Source of the DNA: JAKFWI01 sp035549875
GTDB taxonomy: Bacteria > Pseudomonadota > Alphaproteobacteria > Caulobacterales > Aquidulcibacteraceae
Assembly (NCBI GenBank): GCA_035549875.1
Contig: DASZPV010000077.1
Span: 32,503-96,502 of the forward strand
DNA: 64,000 nucleotides
Direction of reading: 5' to 3'
Shown: piece after piece, positions 62,592-64,000 of the stretch
Position numbering within the stretch: position 1 is the stretch's first letter
Layout: each line of letters begins with the position of its first letter
Made by a program: the position numbers and the translations under genes
Notes under the pieces: model-generated
Databases searched by the model: none
What the model was told of the DNA's origin: nothing
The model's input: the letters and a program-made list of their open reading frames with translations, nothing else

Positions 62592-64000
62592 CGCGCGCCT
62601 TCTGACCACGTTCCTCGGCGCCGCCGCGCTCGCATCGTGCGCGGGCAGCCAGTATCGCGAGCGGGAAATTCCCGAAGCCGGCAAAGGCGCCTTCGTGAGC
62701 GGCGGCCCCAGCGCGTTTACGCAGGAGGCGCCCACCGATCAATGGTGGAAACTCTACGCCGATCCGCGGCTTGATGCGCTCGTCGAGCGCGCGCTTACCG
62801 TCAACACCGATCTGCGCGTCGCCGAGGCTAATCTGCGGGTCGTGCGCGCAACGCTCGGCGAAGCGCGCGTGCGCTCCTATTTGCCGGCCACCACGGCCAC
62901 AGCCTCGGCCCAGCGCGGCCGCGCCTCCGCGAACACCATATCGGGCGCCACAGCGCTGGAGCCGGAAAAAGACACGTACTCAGCCGGCCTCGACGTTTCG
63001 TTTGAGGTCGACTTTTTTGGTCGCGGCCGTCATGGCGTCGCCGCGCTGAAAGCCGATAGGTTCGCCGCTGTCGCCGCCCGCGATGTTGTGCGGGTGTCCG
63101 TCGCCGCTGAAACCGCGCGCGCCTTCGCCGACGCCTGCTCCTATAACGCCCAGCTCGCCGTCGCCTTGCGAACGGTCGGCTTTCAACAGAATACGCGCGA
63201 CCTGACGCAGAAATTGTTCGACGCCGGGCGCGGCAACGGCCTCGATATCGCACGCGCCAGCGCCCTCTATGAAAACGCGCGCGCCGCCGCCCCCGCTTTC
63301 GCCGCCGGGCGGGACGCCGCCCTCTTCCGCCTCGCCACTCTGGTCGGCGTACCGCCGGCCGAAGCGCCGCAGGAAGCGCGCGCTTGCACGGCGCCGCCGC
63401 AACTGACGCAACCGGTCCCGATCGGCGATGGCGCGGGCCTGCTTGCGCGCCGCCCGGACGTGCGTCAGGCCGAACGCGCGCTGAAAGGCGCCGCAGAGCG
63501 TGTCGGCGTCGCCACCGCCGACCTGTTCCCCACGATCCGCTTCGGCGGGGATATCGGCGTAACCGCGCCGACGCAGGACGGCCTGGACGACAGGCTGGCC
63601 AATTCCTACAGCTTCGGCCCGCTGCTCTCCTGGAGTTTTCCCAACCTCCTTGGCGCGCATGCGCGCATCAGGCAGGCGTCCGGCCGCGCCGACGCGGCGC
63701 TGGCGACGTTCGACAAGACCGTGCTGAACGCCTTGCAGGAAACCGAAACCGCGCTTTCCGACTACGCCAACGAACTCGATCGCCGCAACGCCCTGCAGCG
63801 GGCGCGCGATCAGAGCGCCGAAGCCGCGCGGCTTGCACAATTGCGGTTTGATGCGGGCGCGGACAGCTTTCTGACCCTGCTGGACGCCCAGCGCAGTCAA
63901 GCGCAGGCTGACGCCGCCCTCGCCGCCTCCGAAGCGCAGACCGTGAGCAAGCAGATCACCCTGTTCAAGGCCCTAGGCGGCGGCTGGCGCGAAGCCCCGC
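62584..64000 (+). CDS. OprM-type outer membrane factor lipoprotein, partial at right edge
   Basis: It starts at the ATG at 62584 inside the end of the RND gene; 472 residues are visible and the frame is open at the edge. The lipobox (ALASCAGSQY), the WWKLYADPRLDALVERAL opening, EVDFFGRGRHGV and the late LRFDAGADSFLTLLDAQRSQ motif are typical of the NodT/OprM family. It completes a tripartite MexAB-OprM-like pump. Confidence 0.9.
   Translation, partial: MNSARLLTTFLGAAALASCAGSQYREREIPEAGKGAFVSGGPSAFTQEAPTDQWWKLYADPRLDALVERALTVNTDLRVAEANLRVVRATLGEARVRSYLPATTATASAQRGRASANTISGATALEPEKDTYSAGLDVSFEVDFFGRGRHGVAALKADRFAAVAARDVVRVSVAAETARAFADACSYNAQLAVALRTVGFQQNTRDLTQKLFDAGRGNGLDIARASALYENARAAAPAFAAGRDAALFRLATLVGVPPAEAPQEARACTAPPQLTQPVPIGDGAGLLARRPDVRQAERALKGAAERVGVATADLFPTIRFGGDIGVTAPTQDGLDDRLANSYSFGPLLSWSFPNLLGAHARIRQASGRADAALATFDKTVLNALQETETALSDYANELDRRNALQRARDQSAEAARLAQLRFDAGADSFLTLLDAQRSQAQADAALAASEAQTVSKQITLFKALGGGWREAP

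Noticed and set aside
1..64000. CRISPR array, tRNA, rRNA or complete insertion sequence
   Set aside because: No regularly spaced repeats, no cloverleaf or rRNA sequence, and no transposase gene were recognised on either strand.

Overview
The window is GC-rich and gene-dense, and it looks alphaproteobacterial. The reasons are the ECF sigma factor with an NrsF-type (DUF1109) membrane anti-sigma, the TraF/VirD2-type mobilisation genes, and the many ATGA-coupled operons. I cannot name the species. Most of it reads as an accessory region built in layers, with decaying junctions at the right side.

Left end (1-5.2 kb, minus strand): a tightly packed set encodes a patatin-like phospholipase, a metallo-beta-lactamase-fold protein and an E2-E1 (ubiquitin-conjugation-like) fusion that runs off the left edge. 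Upstream of them sits a mobile-mystery A/B pair (HTH + Fic) with a palindromic operator. This is the best candidate in the window for an unusual conflict or defence system. Next (5.2-8.5 kb) is an arsenic operon (arsR-arsI-arsC-arsN-aquaporin-arsC) with no arsenite pump, bracketed by two copies of a dispersed repeat of about 90 bp. It is followed by traF, a repeat-rich candidate oriT and a relaxase (8.6-10.5 kb), with no other conjugation genes.

Middle (11-52.9 kb): a very large metal-resistance block, mainly copper/silver. It holds cusCBAF; an ECF sigma/NrsF pair with matching divergent promoters; a TetR regulator; a DUF305 protein; the copper P-type ATPase copA with divergent cueR and a classical CueR box; DUF2933 and DUF411 proteins; a CnrYXH-type sigma/sensor module; copCD and copAB; msrA; a copC-hupE-anchor trio; an atypical second HME-RND cluster (porin, YncE beta-propeller, adaptor-CopC fusion, RND pump, cytochrome c, TPR protein); and a czcCBA-ahpD-czcD cluster. 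Together these cover periplasmic copper binding and oxidation, cytoplasmic export and trans-envelope efflux. Metal sensing appears to use MerR and ECF switches; no two-component copper sensor is visible.

Right side (52.9-58 kb): a 20-codon 5' fragment of dusA, a known integration hot spot, lies about 220 bp from a truncated tyrosine-recombinase integrase with a duplicated 5' segment. Then come a hipBA toxin-antitoxin pair, a truncated NERD-domain gene fused abruptly to an N-terminally truncated ferritin-like/ferredoxin/CDGSH gene, and three single-base frameshifts in that latter gene. The window ends (58.2-64 kb) in a MexAB-OprM-type HAE1 RND operon, which runs off the right edge and may be core chromosome. 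Positions and motifs are read from the sequence; family names come from recognised motifs, without database searches.
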